Counted from the stretch's first letter, positions 1-7,163 are shown. The stretch is 17,223 bases of DNA from Bifidobacterium breve (GCA_945882475.1 CAMCWJ010000020.1:1-17223), one strand, 5' to 3'. The notes: generated by a model not told the origin, from the sequence alone. Numbers and translations are program-made.

Positions 1-483
1 CAATGGAATGAGGGCGATGTGTTCTGCTCGGTGGTGCGCCGGGTGGCCCTGCCGGATGCGTTCTTCGCCCTCGACGGTCAGATCGAGACGTTCCTGACGG
101 TGCTGGCGGAGTTCGGTGCCTACCCCGCGGTGATCCAGCGTGAACTCGACCGCTACCTACCGTTCCTGGCGACCACCAAGGTGCTCATCGCGGCGGTGCG
201 CGCCGGGATGGGCCGTGAAGCGGCCCACGAAGTCATCAAGGAGCACGCGGTGGCGGTCGCGCTGGCGATGCGGGAACGCGGCGCCGAACCGGATCTCATC
301 GACCGGTTGGCCGCCGACCCGCGGTTGCCGCTCGACCGGGCGGCCCTGGACGCCGCACTCGCCGATCAGGCATCGTTCACCGGCGCGGCGGGCGAGCAGG
401 TGGACCGGGTGGTCGCCGCGGTCGCGGACGTGGTCAGCGCGTATTCCGACGATGCGACGTACACGCCGGGCGCCATCCTCTGA
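1..483 (+). CDS. purB: Adenylosuccinate lyase, C-terminal part (partial)
   Basis: This is the last 160 codons of adenylosuccinate lyase; the reading frame is open from base 1, so the start lies outside the window. The enzyme splits SAICAR to AICAR plus fumarate, and adenylosuccinate to AMP plus fumarate. The visible part begins in the conserved segment GDVFCSVVRRVALPDAFFA and runs through an all-helical C-terminal domain (for example RYLPFLATTKVLIAAVRAG) to the ending YTPGAIL. The family is about 470 residues long, so roughly the last third is present; the signature loop and most of the active site lie upstream of the window. The gene converges on a membrane-protein gene with only 9 bp between the stop codons. 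Identification rests on the conserved C-terminal sequence and on the purC and other pur neighbours. Confidence 0.93.
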   Translation, partial: QWNEGDVFCSVVRRVALPDAFFALDGQIETFLTVLAEFGAYPAVIQRELDRYLPFLATTKVLIAAVRAGMGREAAHEVIKEHAVAVALAMRERGAEPDLIDRLAADPRLPLDRAALDAALADQASFTGAAGEQVDRVVAAVADVVSAYSDDATYTPGAIL

Positions 484-492
484 CGCGTTTGG

Positions 493-1119
493 CTACCGTG
501 CCACCCGCACCCGGGCCACTCCCGCCGATCGCAACTCCAGGGCGGCCAGTCCCTGAACCGCGGCCGGATCCTCGCGCCGCCACGCCCCCACCGGATCTCC
601 GCTGACCTCGGTCAGTTTGCGCAGCGGCCGGTTGGCCAGCGCCCGCAGTGCCAGCAGTTGCTCACCGGCGGGAGTCTGGGCCAAGGCGATCACCGTCCAC
701 TTGCGCCGGAAGAACCGGATCCGCAGAAACAACCACGGCATCGCGACGGCGAGGATGGGCGGTGCGGCAACCGCAATTCCCAACAGAACAGCAAGCCAGG
801 TGGCGGTGGTGTTGAGGTTCTGCCCCGCCCCGGCGAGGTCGAGGGCGGCCTCGCTGGCCGCTCGCAGCGGTTGGGACACGGTGTCGCCGACCAGTGGAAT
901 CCTGTCGGCGCTGTCGCCGGCGGAGTTGAGGTTGTCGGCGATCCCGGTGGCGCCGTCCTTGACCTGGGTGCCCACTCCGGCGATCGTCGCGACGGCCGAG
1001 TGCACGCCCAGACCGACGAGCACCCACACGGTGATCCAGGCGCCGACCAGTAGATCGCTCAGCAGCTGGGCGGCCAGCCGGCCCGGCGTGGTGGCATACG
1101 GCAGAAAACGCGATTTCAT
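493..1119 (-). CDS. Small conserved membrane protein (Rv0779c-like)
   Basis: A 208-residue protein of unknown function with two clear hydrophobic segments: about residues 23-47 (LLVGAWITVWVLVGLGVHSA) and about 108-134 (WLAVLLGIAVAAPPILAVAM). Between them is a roughly 60-residue loop rich in Gly, Ala, Asn and Asp. A basic stretch after the second helix (residues 133-140, RIRFFRRK) predicts a cytoplasmic C-terminus, and by symmetry a cytoplasmic N-terminus with the loop outside. The ATG at 1119 is chosen because the reading frame upstream of it becomes arginine/glycine-rich and runs into the divergent purC gene; a weak GGGA lies just upstream. From memory, the position between purB and purC and the length match the mycobacterial conserved transmembrane protein Rv0779c. 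No catalytic motif is visible. The link to purine synthesis is positional only. Confidence 0.8.
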   Translation of the reverse strand: MKSRFLPYATTPGRLAAQLLSDLLVGAWITVWVLVGLGVHSAVATIAGVGTQVKDGATGIADNLNSAGDSADRIPLVGDTVSQPLRAASEAALDLAGAGQNLNTTATWLAVLLGIAVAAPPILAVAMPWLFLRIRFFRRKWTVIALAQTPAGEQLLALRALANRPLRKLTEVSGDPVGAWRREDPAAVQGLAALELRSAGVARVRVAR

Positions 1120-1157
1120 GCACTCGATCCCAGCACAGTCCGTCGGTTCGCGGCGGC

Positions 1158-1170
1158 TAGGCTGAATCGG
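1158..1170 (+). promoter_or_regulatory. Leaderless-type -10 box of purC
   Basis: TAGGCT at 1158-1163 fits the mycobacterial TAnnnT -10 consensus. It ends exactly 7 nt before the GTG at 1170, so transcription would be expected to begin on the first base of the start codon. No Shine-Dalgarno sequence is visible in the few bases before the GTG, which agrees with a leaderless mRNA. No convincing -35 box is seen. Confidence 0.6.
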
Positions 1171-2063
1171 TGCGTCCCGCCCTGACCGATTACCCGCACC
1201 TGGCCAGCGGCAAAGTCCGAGAGTTGTACCGCATCGACGACGAGCACCTGCTGTTCGTGGCCACCGACCGGATCTCGGCCTACGACCACATCCTGGACAC
1301 CCCGATCCCTGACAAGGGTCGGATCCTGACCGCCATGAGCGTGTTCTTCTTCGGATTGCTCGACGTGCCCAACCATCTGGCCGGGCCGCCCGACGATCCT
1401 CGCATCCCCGCCGAGGTATTGGGCCGCGCCCTCGTGGTCCGCTCACTCGACATGATGCCCGTCGAGTGCGTCGCCCGCGGCTATCTCACCGGCTCGGGTC
1501 TGTTGGACTATCAGCGCACCGGTTCGGTGTGTGGAATCCCATTGCCCGCCGGCCTGGTGGAGGCCAGCAGATTCGATCGCCCGCTGTTCACCCCCGCGAC
1601 CAAAGCCGAACTCGGCGCTCACGACGAGAACATCGCCTTCGACCGGGTCGGCGACCTGGTGGGTGCCGAACGTGCGGAGGGGTTGCGGGACAAGACCTTG
1701 CGGGCCTATACCCAGGCGGCCGACCATGCGCTCGGTCGGGGACTCATCCTCGCCGACACCAAGTTCGAATTCGGGGTCGACACGGCAGGCGAACTGGTAC
1801 TCGCCGACGAGGTGTTGACCCCGGACTCGTCACGGTACTGGCCCGCCGACACCTACACCGAAGGCGCGGTGCAACCCAGCTTCGACAAGCAGTTCGTCCG
1901 CAACTGGTTGACCGGAACCGAATCCGGCTGGGACCGGCACGGCCCGACACCACCGCCGCCACTGCCTGACGAGATCGTCACTGCCACCAGGCAGCGCTAC
2001 ATCGAAGCCTACGAACGTGTTTCGGGGCTCCAATTCGAGGACTGGATCGGGGTGAGCGCATGA
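1170..2063 (+). CDS. purC: Phosphoribosylaminoimidazole-succinocarboxamide (SAICAR) synthase
   Basis: SAICAR synthase (297 aa) joins CAIR and aspartate using ATP, the step before PurB. The family landmarks are all present: the N-terminal GKVRELY followed by LFVATDRISAYD (about residues 14-39), the segment VECVARGYLTGSG (about 97-109), and the second SAICAR signature LADTKFEFG (residues 194-202). The length matches the single-domain bacterial enzyme. The GTG at 1170 is preferred because a TAnnnT box sits at leaderless spacing upstream and because the protein begins with family-like sequence (RPALTDYPHLASGKVRELY). The gene ends by sharing ATGA with ptrB, so the two are probably co-transcribed and translationally coupled. 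It is divergent from the membrane-protein gene at 493-1119 across a 50-bp gap. Confidence 0.97.
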   Translation: MRPALTDYPHLASGKVRELYRIDDEHLLFVATDRISAYDHILDTPIPDKGRILTAMSVFFFGLLDVPNHLAGPPDDPRIPAEVLGRALVVRSLDMMPVECVARGYLTGSGLLDYQRTGSVCGIPLPAGLVEASRFDRPLFTPATKAELGAHDENIAFDRVGDLVGAERAEGLRDKTLRAYTQAADHALGRGLILADTKFEFGVDTAGELVLADEVLTPDSSRYWPADTYTEGAVQPSFDKQFVRNWLTGTESGWDRHGPTPPPPLPDEIVTATRQRYIEAYERVSGLQFEDWIGVSA

Positions 2064-4171
2064 ACGCGCCAGTGGCCAAGCGTGTCGACACTCGGCGAGT
2101 CCACCACGACGACGTCTTCGTCGACCCTTACGAGTGGCTGCGCGACAAGTCCGACCCCGAGGTCATCGCCCACCTCGAGGCCGAGAATGCCCACGTGGAC
2201 CAACAGACCGCGTACCTGGAGCCGTTGCAACAGAAGATCTTCGACGAGATCAAGGCCCGCACCAAGGAGACCGACCTCTCGGTTCCGACGCGGCGCGGAG
2301 ACTGGTGGTACTACGCCAGAAGCTTCGAGGGCAAGCAGTACGGTGTGCACTGCCGGTGCCCGGTGTCGGGCCCTGACGACTGGAATCCGCCGGTATTCGA
2401 CGAACACACCGATATCGCCGGCGAGCAGGTGCTGCTCGACGAGAATCTCGAAGCCGACGGCCACGGCTTCTTCTCCCTCGGTGCGGCCAGCGTGAGCCCG
2501 GACGGAAACATCCTGGCTTATTCCGTCGACGTTGTCGGCGACGAGCGGTACACCTTGGCGTTCAAGGACTTACGGACCGGCGAACGATTCGCCGACACGA
2601 TCACCGGCATCGCGGCCGGCGTGACATGGGCGACCGACAACGCCACCGTCTACTACACCACCGTCGATGACGCGTGGCGTCCCGACACCGTCTGGCGGCA
2701 TCGGACCGGCTCCACCGAAGCCGATGAACAGGTGTTCCACGAGCCCGATGAGCGGTTCTGGGTGGCGGTGGGCCGGACTCGAAGCAACGCCTATGTGATC
2801 ATTGCGGCGGGTTCGTCCGTCACCTCCGAGGTCCGCTTCGCTGATGCGGGAGACCCGCAGGCGGAATTCACCACGGTGCTGCCGCGCCGCGACGGGGTTG
2901 AGTACTCCGTAGAGCATGCCGTCGTCGACGGCCGGGATCGGTTCCTGATCCTGCATAACGACGGCGCGGTGAACTTCACCCTGGTCGAGGCGCCCGTGGA
3001 TGACCCCGCCGCGCAGACCACGCTCATCGCCCACCGCGACGATGTCCGCCTTGAGGGCGTCGATGCGTTCGCACACCGCATCGTGGTGCACTACCGGAGG
3101 GAGGCGCTGCCGCGAATATCCCTGTGGCCCATCGACGGTGGATATGGAACGCCAGAGGAGATCGGGTTCGACTCCGAATTGATGGCCTCCGGTCTGGGCG
3201 GTAATCCCAACTGGGACGCCCCTCGGCTGCGGGTGGCCGCCACCTCATTCATCACCCCGATGCGGATCTATGACATTGATCTGGCGACCGGCGAGCGAAC
3301 GCTGCTGCGCGAACAGCCGGTCCTCGGCGACTATCGCCGAAGCGACTACGTCGAGCGCCGGGACTGGGCGATCGCTGATGACGGCACCCGTGTCCCCGTC
3401 TCGTTGATCCACCGCGCGGATCTCGAATTCCCCGCTCCTACGGTTCTTTACGGCTACGGCGCTTACGAGTCCTGCGAGGATCCGCGGTTCTCCATCGCCC
3501 GGCTCTCGCTGCTCGACCGCGGAATGGTGTTCGCCATCGCCCACATTCGCGGCGGCGGCGAACTCGGCAGGCCGTGGTACGAGCGCGGCAAACTGCTCGA
3601 GAAGAAGAACACCTTCACCGACTTCATCGCCGCGGCGCACCATCTCGTCGACACCGGGTTGACCACCCCGCAGAGCATGGTTGCCTTGGGGGGCAGTGCG
3701 GGTGGACTGTTGATGGGTGCGGTGGCGAACATGGCACCCGGGCTCTTCGCCGGGATCCTCGCCCAGGTGCCGTTTGTCGACCCGCTGACCTCGATCCTGG
3801 ACCCGTCGCTGCCCCTGACGGTGACCGAGTGGGACGAGTGGGGCAACCCACTTGCCGATCCGGACGTCTACTTCTACATGAAGTCCTACTCGCCGTATGA
3901 GAACGTCGAAGCCAAGGAGTATCCGGTGATCCTGGCGATGACGTCGCTTAACGACACCCGGGTCTTCTATGTCGAACCCGCCAAATGGGTTGCCGCGCTG
4001 CGCCATACCAAGACCGACCCTCGTCCGGTTATGTTGAAGACCCAGATGGAGGCCGGCCATGGCGGGATCAGTGGTCGGTACGAACGCTGGAAGGAAGCCG
4101 CCTTCCAGTACGCATGGCTGCTGGCCACCGCGGCCCCGGACCGGTTCGGCCGCCAGGCATCCGGTGCCTGA
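2060..4171 (+). CDS. ptrB: Oligopeptidase B / protease II (S9 family), intact
   Basis: A cytosolic prolyl-oligopeptidase-family serine peptidase (703 aa). Family members cleave short peptides after Arg or Lys. Roughly the first 420 residues form the beta-propeller that restricts access to small peptides; the remainder is the alpha/beta-hydrolase domain. The catalytic triad is readable: Ser546 in GGSAGG, Asp632 in SLNDTRVFYVEPAKW, and His667 in EAGHGG. The conserved RGGGELGRPWYERGKLLEKK segment precedes the serine. The ATG overlaps the purC stop (ATGA), so the two genes form a unit. From memory, the M. tuberculosis counterpart is annotated as two broken pieces (ptrBa and ptrBb); here the frame is uninterrupted and complete, so the enzyme should be functional. 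The role in the cell is probably peptide turnover, with no clear link to purines. Confidence 0.95.
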   Translation: MNAPVAKRVDTRRVHHDDVFVDPYEWLRDKSDPEVIAHLEAENAHVDQQTAYLEPLQQKIFDEIKARTKETDLSVPTRRGDWWYYARSFEGKQYGVHCRCPVSGPDDWNPPVFDEHTDIAGEQVLLDENLEADGHGFFSLGAASVSPDGNILAYSVDVVGDERYTLAFKDLRTGERFADTITGIAAGVTWATDNATVYYTTVDDAWRPDTVWRHRTGSTEADEQVFHEPDERFWVAVGRTRSNAYVIIAAGSSVTSEVRFADAGDPQAEFTTVLPRRDGVEYSVEHAVVDGRDRFLILHNDGAVNFTLVEAPVDDPAAQTTLIAHRDDVRLEGVDAFAHRIVVHYRREALPRISLWPIDGGYGTPEEIGFDSELMASGLGGNPNWDAPRLRVAATSFITPMRIYDIDLATGERTLLREQPVLGDYRRSDYVERRDWAIADDGTRVPVSLIHRADLEFPAPTVLYGYGAYESCEDPRFSIARLSLLDRGMVFAIAHIRGGGELGRPWYERGKLLEKKNTFTDFIAAAHHLVDTGLTTPQSMVALGGSAGGLLMGAVANMAPGLFAGILAQVPFVDPLTSILDPSLPLTVTEWDEWGNPLADPDVYFYMKSYSPYENVEAKEYPVILAMTSLNDTRVFYVEPAKWVAALRHTKTDPRPVMLKTQMEAGHGGISGRYERWKEAAFQYAWLLATAAPDRFGRQASGA

Positions 4172-4191
4172 GGCGCTAGCCGACGCTCAAC

Positions 4192-4211
4192 TGACGTCCA
4201 ACTCCACGTCA
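4192..4211. repeat. Inverted repeat TGACGT-N8-ACGTCA between ptrB and the DUF2334 gene
   Basis: A perfect 6-bp inverted repeat with an 8-nt spacer lies 20 bp after the ptrB stop and about 35 bp before the next start. It could be a weak terminator hairpin for purC-ptrB or an operator near the promoter of the next gene. There is no T-run after it. The symmetry is seen; the function is inferred. Confidence 0.35.
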
Positions 4212-4233
4212 CCGGAAGGACACCTGGATTTGG

Positions 4234-4246
4234 CACACTGGGGGTG
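4234..4246 (+). promoter_or_regulatory. Possible leaderless -10 box of the DUF2334 gene
   Basis: CACACT at 4234-4239 differs from TAnnnT only at its first base and ends 7 nt before the GTG at 4246, the spacing expected for a leaderless message. No ribosome binding site is visible before this GTG. The match is imperfect, so this is a tentative call. Confidence 0.3.
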
Positions 4247-4950
4247 TGTCAGGTGAGCTGATCGTGTCGGTGTCCGGGATCAGTGACCGCACGGTGGCCG
4301 ATCTCGATGATTTCCGCAGACTGCTCGGCGCCCGCGGAATCCCGGTGTCGCTGTTCGTGGCCCCCCGGCTCAAGGCCGGCTACCGGCTGGAGTCCGATGC
4401 CACCACCGCAGATTGGCTGCGGCGACACCGCGAACTGGGCGACGCCGTGGTGTTGCACGGCTTTGACGAAGCGGCCACCAAGCGGATGCGCGCCGAGTTC
4501 GCCACCCTGCCGGCACATGAGGCCAACCTGCGTCTGATCGGCGCCGACCGGACCATGGAGCACCTCGGCCTGCGTACCAGACTGTTCTCCGTACCTGGCT
4601 GGACTGCCTCGGATGGCACGGTGGTAGCATTGCCGCGCAATGGGTTCCGACTGCTGGTCGGGCTGTACGGAACGGTGGACCTGGTGCGGGCGAATACGGC
4701 CCGCAGCCGGGTACTGGGGATCGGTGCGGGATTTCTGTCCGAGCCGTGGTGGTGCCGGACCCTGGTGCTCTCAGCGGAACGCACTGCGCGCCGCGGCGGG
4801 ACGGTACGGCTGGCGGTCTCGGCCCGCCAACTCGGCAAGCCCGGTCCGCGGCAAGCCGTGCTCGACGCGGTGGATCTGGCGTTGATGCACGGATGCCGGC
4901 CAGCGGTCTACCGCTGGGATGGCGACCCGGCCCTCAGCGACGCTGCCTGA
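4246..4950 (+). CDS. DUF2334 / polysaccharide deacetylase-like protein (Rv0784-like)
   Basis: A 234-residue protein of the DUF2334 group, which has the NodB-like deacetylase fold. The core beta-strand/helix pattern is visible: LIVSVSGISD at residues 5-14, PVSLFVAPRLKAGYRL at about 33-48, DAVVLHGFDE at 66-75 (His71), PGWTASDGT at about 122-130, and a C-terminal VDLALMHGCRPAVYRW. In many DUF2334 proteins the first motif is a His-Asp pair; here it reads VSVSGISD, so a usual metal ligand seems replaced or shifted, and activity is uncertain. The GTG start is chosen from the family-like N-terminus and the CACACT box at leaderless spacing. There is no signal peptide, so it should be cytosolic. It resembles, from memory, the mycobacterial hypothetical protein Rv0784. 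Its stop lies 1 bp from the stop of the convergent SDR gene. Confidence 0.8.
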   Translation: MSGELIVSVSGISDRTVADLDDFRRLLGARGIPVSLFVAPRLKAGYRLESDATTADWLRRHRELGDAVVLHGFDEAATKRMRAEFATLPAHEANLRLIGADRTMEHLGLRTRLFSVPGWTASDGTVVALPRNGFRLLVGLYGTVDLVRANTARSRVLGIGAGFLSEPWWCRTLVLSAERTARRGGTVRLAVSARQLGKPGPRQAVLDAVDLALMHGCRPAVYRWDGDPALSDAA

Positions 4951-4951
4951 T

Positions 4952-5752
4952 CTACCCGGTTGATCCGCTGGCGGTGGTGGCGATGCCGCCGTCCACCGGG
5001 ATCACCGCGCCGTTGAGGTAGGAACCGGCCCGGCTGGCCAAGAAGATCGCGATGCCGGCCATATCGTCGTCGCGGCCGATGCGGCGCAGTGGGGCCGAGG
5101 CCGCGATCGCCTCGCCGAACGCTTCCAGGGTGGCGGCCATCATCTTCGACGGGAAAGGTCCGGGCGCGACCGCATTGACGGTGATGTGCTGCGGCCCAAG
5201 CTCTTTGGCCAGCACCCGGGTCAGCTGATGGAGCGCCGCCTTGCTCGCCGAATAGGAGTAGGTGGTCATCGGGCTGACGTGGATGCCGTCGATGCTGCCG
5301 ATGTTGATGATGCGCGCCGGGTCGTCCTGGGTCCCTGCCTTGCGCAGCGCGGGAAGGAGTGCCTGCACCATCCAGAACGGGGATTTGACGTTGAGGTCGA
5401 GCACCCGGTCCCAGGCCGTGGCCGGAAAGGTCTCCAGAGGTTCGCCCCAGGTTGCCCCGGCGTTGTTGACCAGGATGTCGAGAGCGTCCGAATGGCTGAG
5501 CACATCGGCGGCCAATCGCGCGCACTCATCTTGGCGGGACAGGTCCGCCGCCACGGCGCGCACCTCGCCGAAGGCCGACAACACCGCCACCGCCTGCTCG
5601 CAGGCGTCGGCCTTGCGGGAACTGATCACCACACTGGCGCCCGCCTGCAGCAGACCGCGCGCGATCATCATGCCGATCCCGCGGGTGCCGCCGGTGACCA
5701 ACGCCGTCTTGCCGCGCAGTCCGAAAAGGTGCTCGAGGTCGGCTGTACTCAT
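4952..5752 (-). CDS. SDR oxidoreductase, RhlG/FabG-like
   Basis: A classical short-chain dehydrogenase/reductase of 266 aa with all core motifs: the cofactor loop TGGTRGIG (residues 20-27), NNAG (96-99), catalytic Asn121, Ser153 (in NIGSIDG), Tyr167 and Lys171 (YSASK). An Arg at position 46 after the second strand (SSRKADAC) suggests NADP(H). The fold continues through VNAVAPGPFPSKM and ends PVDGGIATTASGSTG. The detailed sequence (GIGMMIARGLLQAGASVVI, NNAGATWG, RIINIGS, ALHQLTRVLAKELG) resembles RhlG of Pseudomonas, a beta-ketoacyl reductase-like enzyme, more than generic FabG; this is from memory, not a search. The ATG at 5752 is chosen because AAGGGA precedes it at good spacing and the N-terminus is family-like. 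The stop of the metallo-beta-lactamase gene is 20 bp upstream, so the two form an operon. The substrate is unknown. Confidence 0.9.
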   Translation of the reverse strand: MSTADLEHLFGLRGKTALVTGGTRGIGMMIARGLLQAGASVVISSRKADACEQAVAVLSAFGEVRAVAADLSRQDECARLAADVLSHSDALDILVNNAGATWGEPLETFPATAWDRVLDLNVKSPFWMVQALLPALRKAGTQDDPARIINIGSIDGIHVSPMTTYSYSASKAALHQLTRVLAKELGPQHITVNAVAPGPFPSKMMAATLEAFGEAIAASAPLRRIGRDDDMAGIAIFLASRAGSYLNGAVIPVDGGIATTASGSTG

Positions 5753-5772
5753 CAGGTGTTCCCTTCGTCGTG

Positions 5773-6411
5773 TCAGAACCGTACCGAGTTCTCCTCGGGC
5801 AGTATCCGAAAGTCGGTATCGCACATCTCGGTCAGGCGACCGTAGAAGATGCCGCGGGCCTCCGGCGCGATGATGCCCTGATGGATCGGCACGGCGTGCC
5901 GGGGCGCCACCGCCCGAAGGTAGTCGACGGCTTCGGAGATCTTCATCCAGGGAGCAGCGGCCGGGGTGGCCAGCACCTCGACCTCCTCGCCGGGAACAAA
6001 CAGGGCGTCACCGGGATGCATCAGCCTGGCCGGATGGCCGGCATCCCCGACGAGGTAGGAGATGTTGTCGATCACCGGGATCTCCGGATGGATGACCGCG
6101 TGCCGGCCACCCACTCCGCGGATGGTCAAGCCATCCACTTCCACAACGTCGCCTACCTGCACGGCGCGCCAGTCTCCGCCGAGTTGCGCCGCGGTCTGCG
6201 GGTCGGCGTACAACGCCGCGCCGGGATTGGCCGCCACCAGTGCCGGCAGCCGGTTCGGGTCGGCGTGGTCGGGGTGCTGGTGGGTGATCAGGATCGCCGA
6301 CAGTCCGGTGATGCCCTCGAAGCCATGCGAGAACGTTCCCGGATCGAACAGCAGCGTGGTGGCACCGAACTCGGCGTGCAGGCACGAATGCCCGAAATGC
6401 GTCAGCTCCAT
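5773..6411 (-). CDS. Metallo-beta-lactamase-fold hydrolase, UlaG-like (Rv0786c-like)
   Basis: A 212-residue MBL-fold protein. The N-terminus MELTHFGHSCLHAEFGATTL followed by LLFDPGTFSHG is typical of the UlaG/YcfU-type branch (L-ascorbate-6-phosphate lactonase relatives). Zinc-binding residues are His44, His46, Asp48 and His49 in THQHPDHAD; later ligand candidates are His132 and Asp135 in MHPGDAL, and His177 in PIHQG near the end. It lacks a signal peptide, so it is probably a cytosolic hydrolase of unknown substrate. The ATG at 6411 is favoured because earlier in-frame sequence lies over the divergent gene and is not family-like. No clear SD precedes it; CACAAT is a possible near-leaderless -10 on this strand. 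It is the first gene of a two-gene unit with the SDR downstream. Confidence 0.88.
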   Translation of the reverse strand: MELTHFGHSCLHAEFGATTLLFDPGTFSHGFEGITGLSAILITHQHPDHADPNRLPALVAANPGAALYADPQTAAQLGGDWRAVQVGDVVEVDGLTIRGVGGRHAVIHPEIPVIDNISYLVGDAGHPARLMHPGDALFVPGEEVEVLATPAAAPWMKISEAVDYLRAVAPRHAVPIHQGIIAPEARGIFYGRLTEMCDTDFRILPEENSVRF

Positions 6412-6432
6412 GCTTACGATTGTGCGCTCTAC

Positions 6433-6438
6433 GGAAGG
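6433..6438 (+). promoter_or_regulatory. Ribosome binding site deciding the start of the secreted-protein gene
   Basis: GGAAGG ends 6 nt before the ATG at 6445. The same frame is open far upstream, through the antisense of the MBL gene, so this site and the signal peptide that follows fix the start. Confidence 0.6.
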
Positions 6439-6444
6439 CGCGCA

Positions 6445-7098
6445 ATGCGGGTGGTCCTCGGGACTGTGCTGGTGGCCGTCGGCGTCGCTGCGACGCCCCC
6501 GGCTGCCGCCGAACCCTACAACTGCCCGCCGGCTTGTGACAGCATTCCCGACTCGGCATGGGTTGGGGCGGCGGCGATTCCGTTGAACACCCGATACGGC
6601 TGGCCGCCGCTGGCCGAATTGGCGGTGGCCGCCACAGCGCCGAGGTTCGCATTCGAGGACCTGTGTGCCAGTCCGCCGGTGCTGTCCGACCCGCGCGGCT
6701 ACGCCATAGCCGAACGCGCCGCGGTGTCCACCGGGCCGGGCCAGTGGCAGCTGCAGGCGCAGGTACTGCACTGGCGGGGGGAGACCTGGCGCGGCGCGCA
6801 ACTGGTTCAGGACAGCCTCGCCGCAGCTCTGTCGGCGTTGCGTTCCTGCCAGCGCACCAATCCCGCCGCCTCCCCGTCGCTGACCCTCGAGGAGCCCGAC
6901 CGGTTTGTGGCGGTGATCAGCGGCCCGACGATCCTGCATCAGTACCTGGTGGCCAACCCGTCCAACAGCACCATCACCGAATTGGCGCTGTGGTCCACCT
7001 CGCCCCCGCTGACACCCTGGCCGACACTCGACGACGCCACCGTGCTCGAGGCACTCGGGGCGCCGCTGTGCACCGCCTATATCGGCTCGTGCCCGTGA
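6445..7098 (+). CDS. Secreted six-cysteine protein of unknown function (Rv0787 position)
   Basis: A 217-residue protein with a Sec signal peptide: MRVVLGTVLVAVGVAATPPA is hydrophobic and is followed by a likely cleavage after AAA, leaving a mature chain starting EPYNCPPACDSIP. There is no lipobox. The mature protein has exactly six cysteines (Cys27, Cys31, and those in EDLCASP, RSCQRT and the closing LCTAYIGSC), an even number that suggests three disulphides in an exported protein. No enzyme motif is visible. The start is set by GGAAGG upstream and by the signal sequence. It is divergent from the MBL gene with 33 bp between start codons, and purS follows 65 bp downstream. From memory, this is the position of M. 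tuberculosis Rv0787, which I recall as longer. I do not recognise a function. Confidence 0.8.
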   Translation: MRVVLGTVLVAVGVAATPPAAAEPYNCPPACDSIPDSAWVGAAAIPLNTRYGWPPLAELAVAATAPRFAFEDLCASPPVLSDPRGYAIAERAAVSTGPGQWQLQAQVLHWRGETWRGAQLVQDSLAAALSALRSCQRTNPAASPSLTLEEPDRFVAVISGPTILHQYLVANPSNSTITELALWSTSPPLTPWPTLDDATVLEALGAPLCTAYIGSCP

Positions 7099-7121
7099 CG
7101 CCGGACCGCAGCTGCCGCTTG

Positions 7122-7127
7122 TAGAGT
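7122..7127 (+). promoter_or_regulatory. Candidate -10 box of the purS-purQ-purL operon
   Basis: TAGAGT matches TAnnnT and lies about 36 nt before the purS GTG, in the 65-bp gap after the secreted-protein gene. A start site around 7134 would give a leader of about 30 nt containing the GAGGAG ribosome binding site. No good -35 element is seen. Confidence 0.5.
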
Positions 7128-7152
7128 TGACTCGAACGATCCGCCGACCGCA

Positions 7153-7158
7153 GAGGAG
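7153..7158 (+). promoter_or_regulatory. Ribosome binding site of purS
   Basis: GAGGAG lies 5 nt before the GTG at 7164, a near-ideal Shine-Dalgarno sequence that fixes the start of this short gene. Confidence 0.75.
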
Positions 7159-7163
7159 TTCGA

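Noticed and set aside
1120..1446. Upstream extension of the membrane-protein frame on the minus strand
   Set aside because: It would overlap the start of purC by nearly 280 bp and is arginine/glycine-rich. The ATG at 1119 gives a compact protein with the first helix near its N-terminus.
3245..4060. A 271-codon open frame on the minus strand in ptrB
   Set aside because: Antisense to the catalytic domain of an intact S9 peptidase with visible triad; no supporting start signals or family motif.
5770..6444. Upstream extension of the secreted-protein frame over the antisense of the MBL gene
   Set aside because: The extension has no protein-like features. The internal ATG at 6445 has a ribosome binding site and begins a textbook signal peptide.
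7099..7163. Possible purine riboswitch or other structured RNA before purS
   Set aside because: The 65-bp gap is too short for a purine riboswitch aptamer plus expression platform, and no conserved core is visible. Only a -10 box and ribosome binding site are supported.
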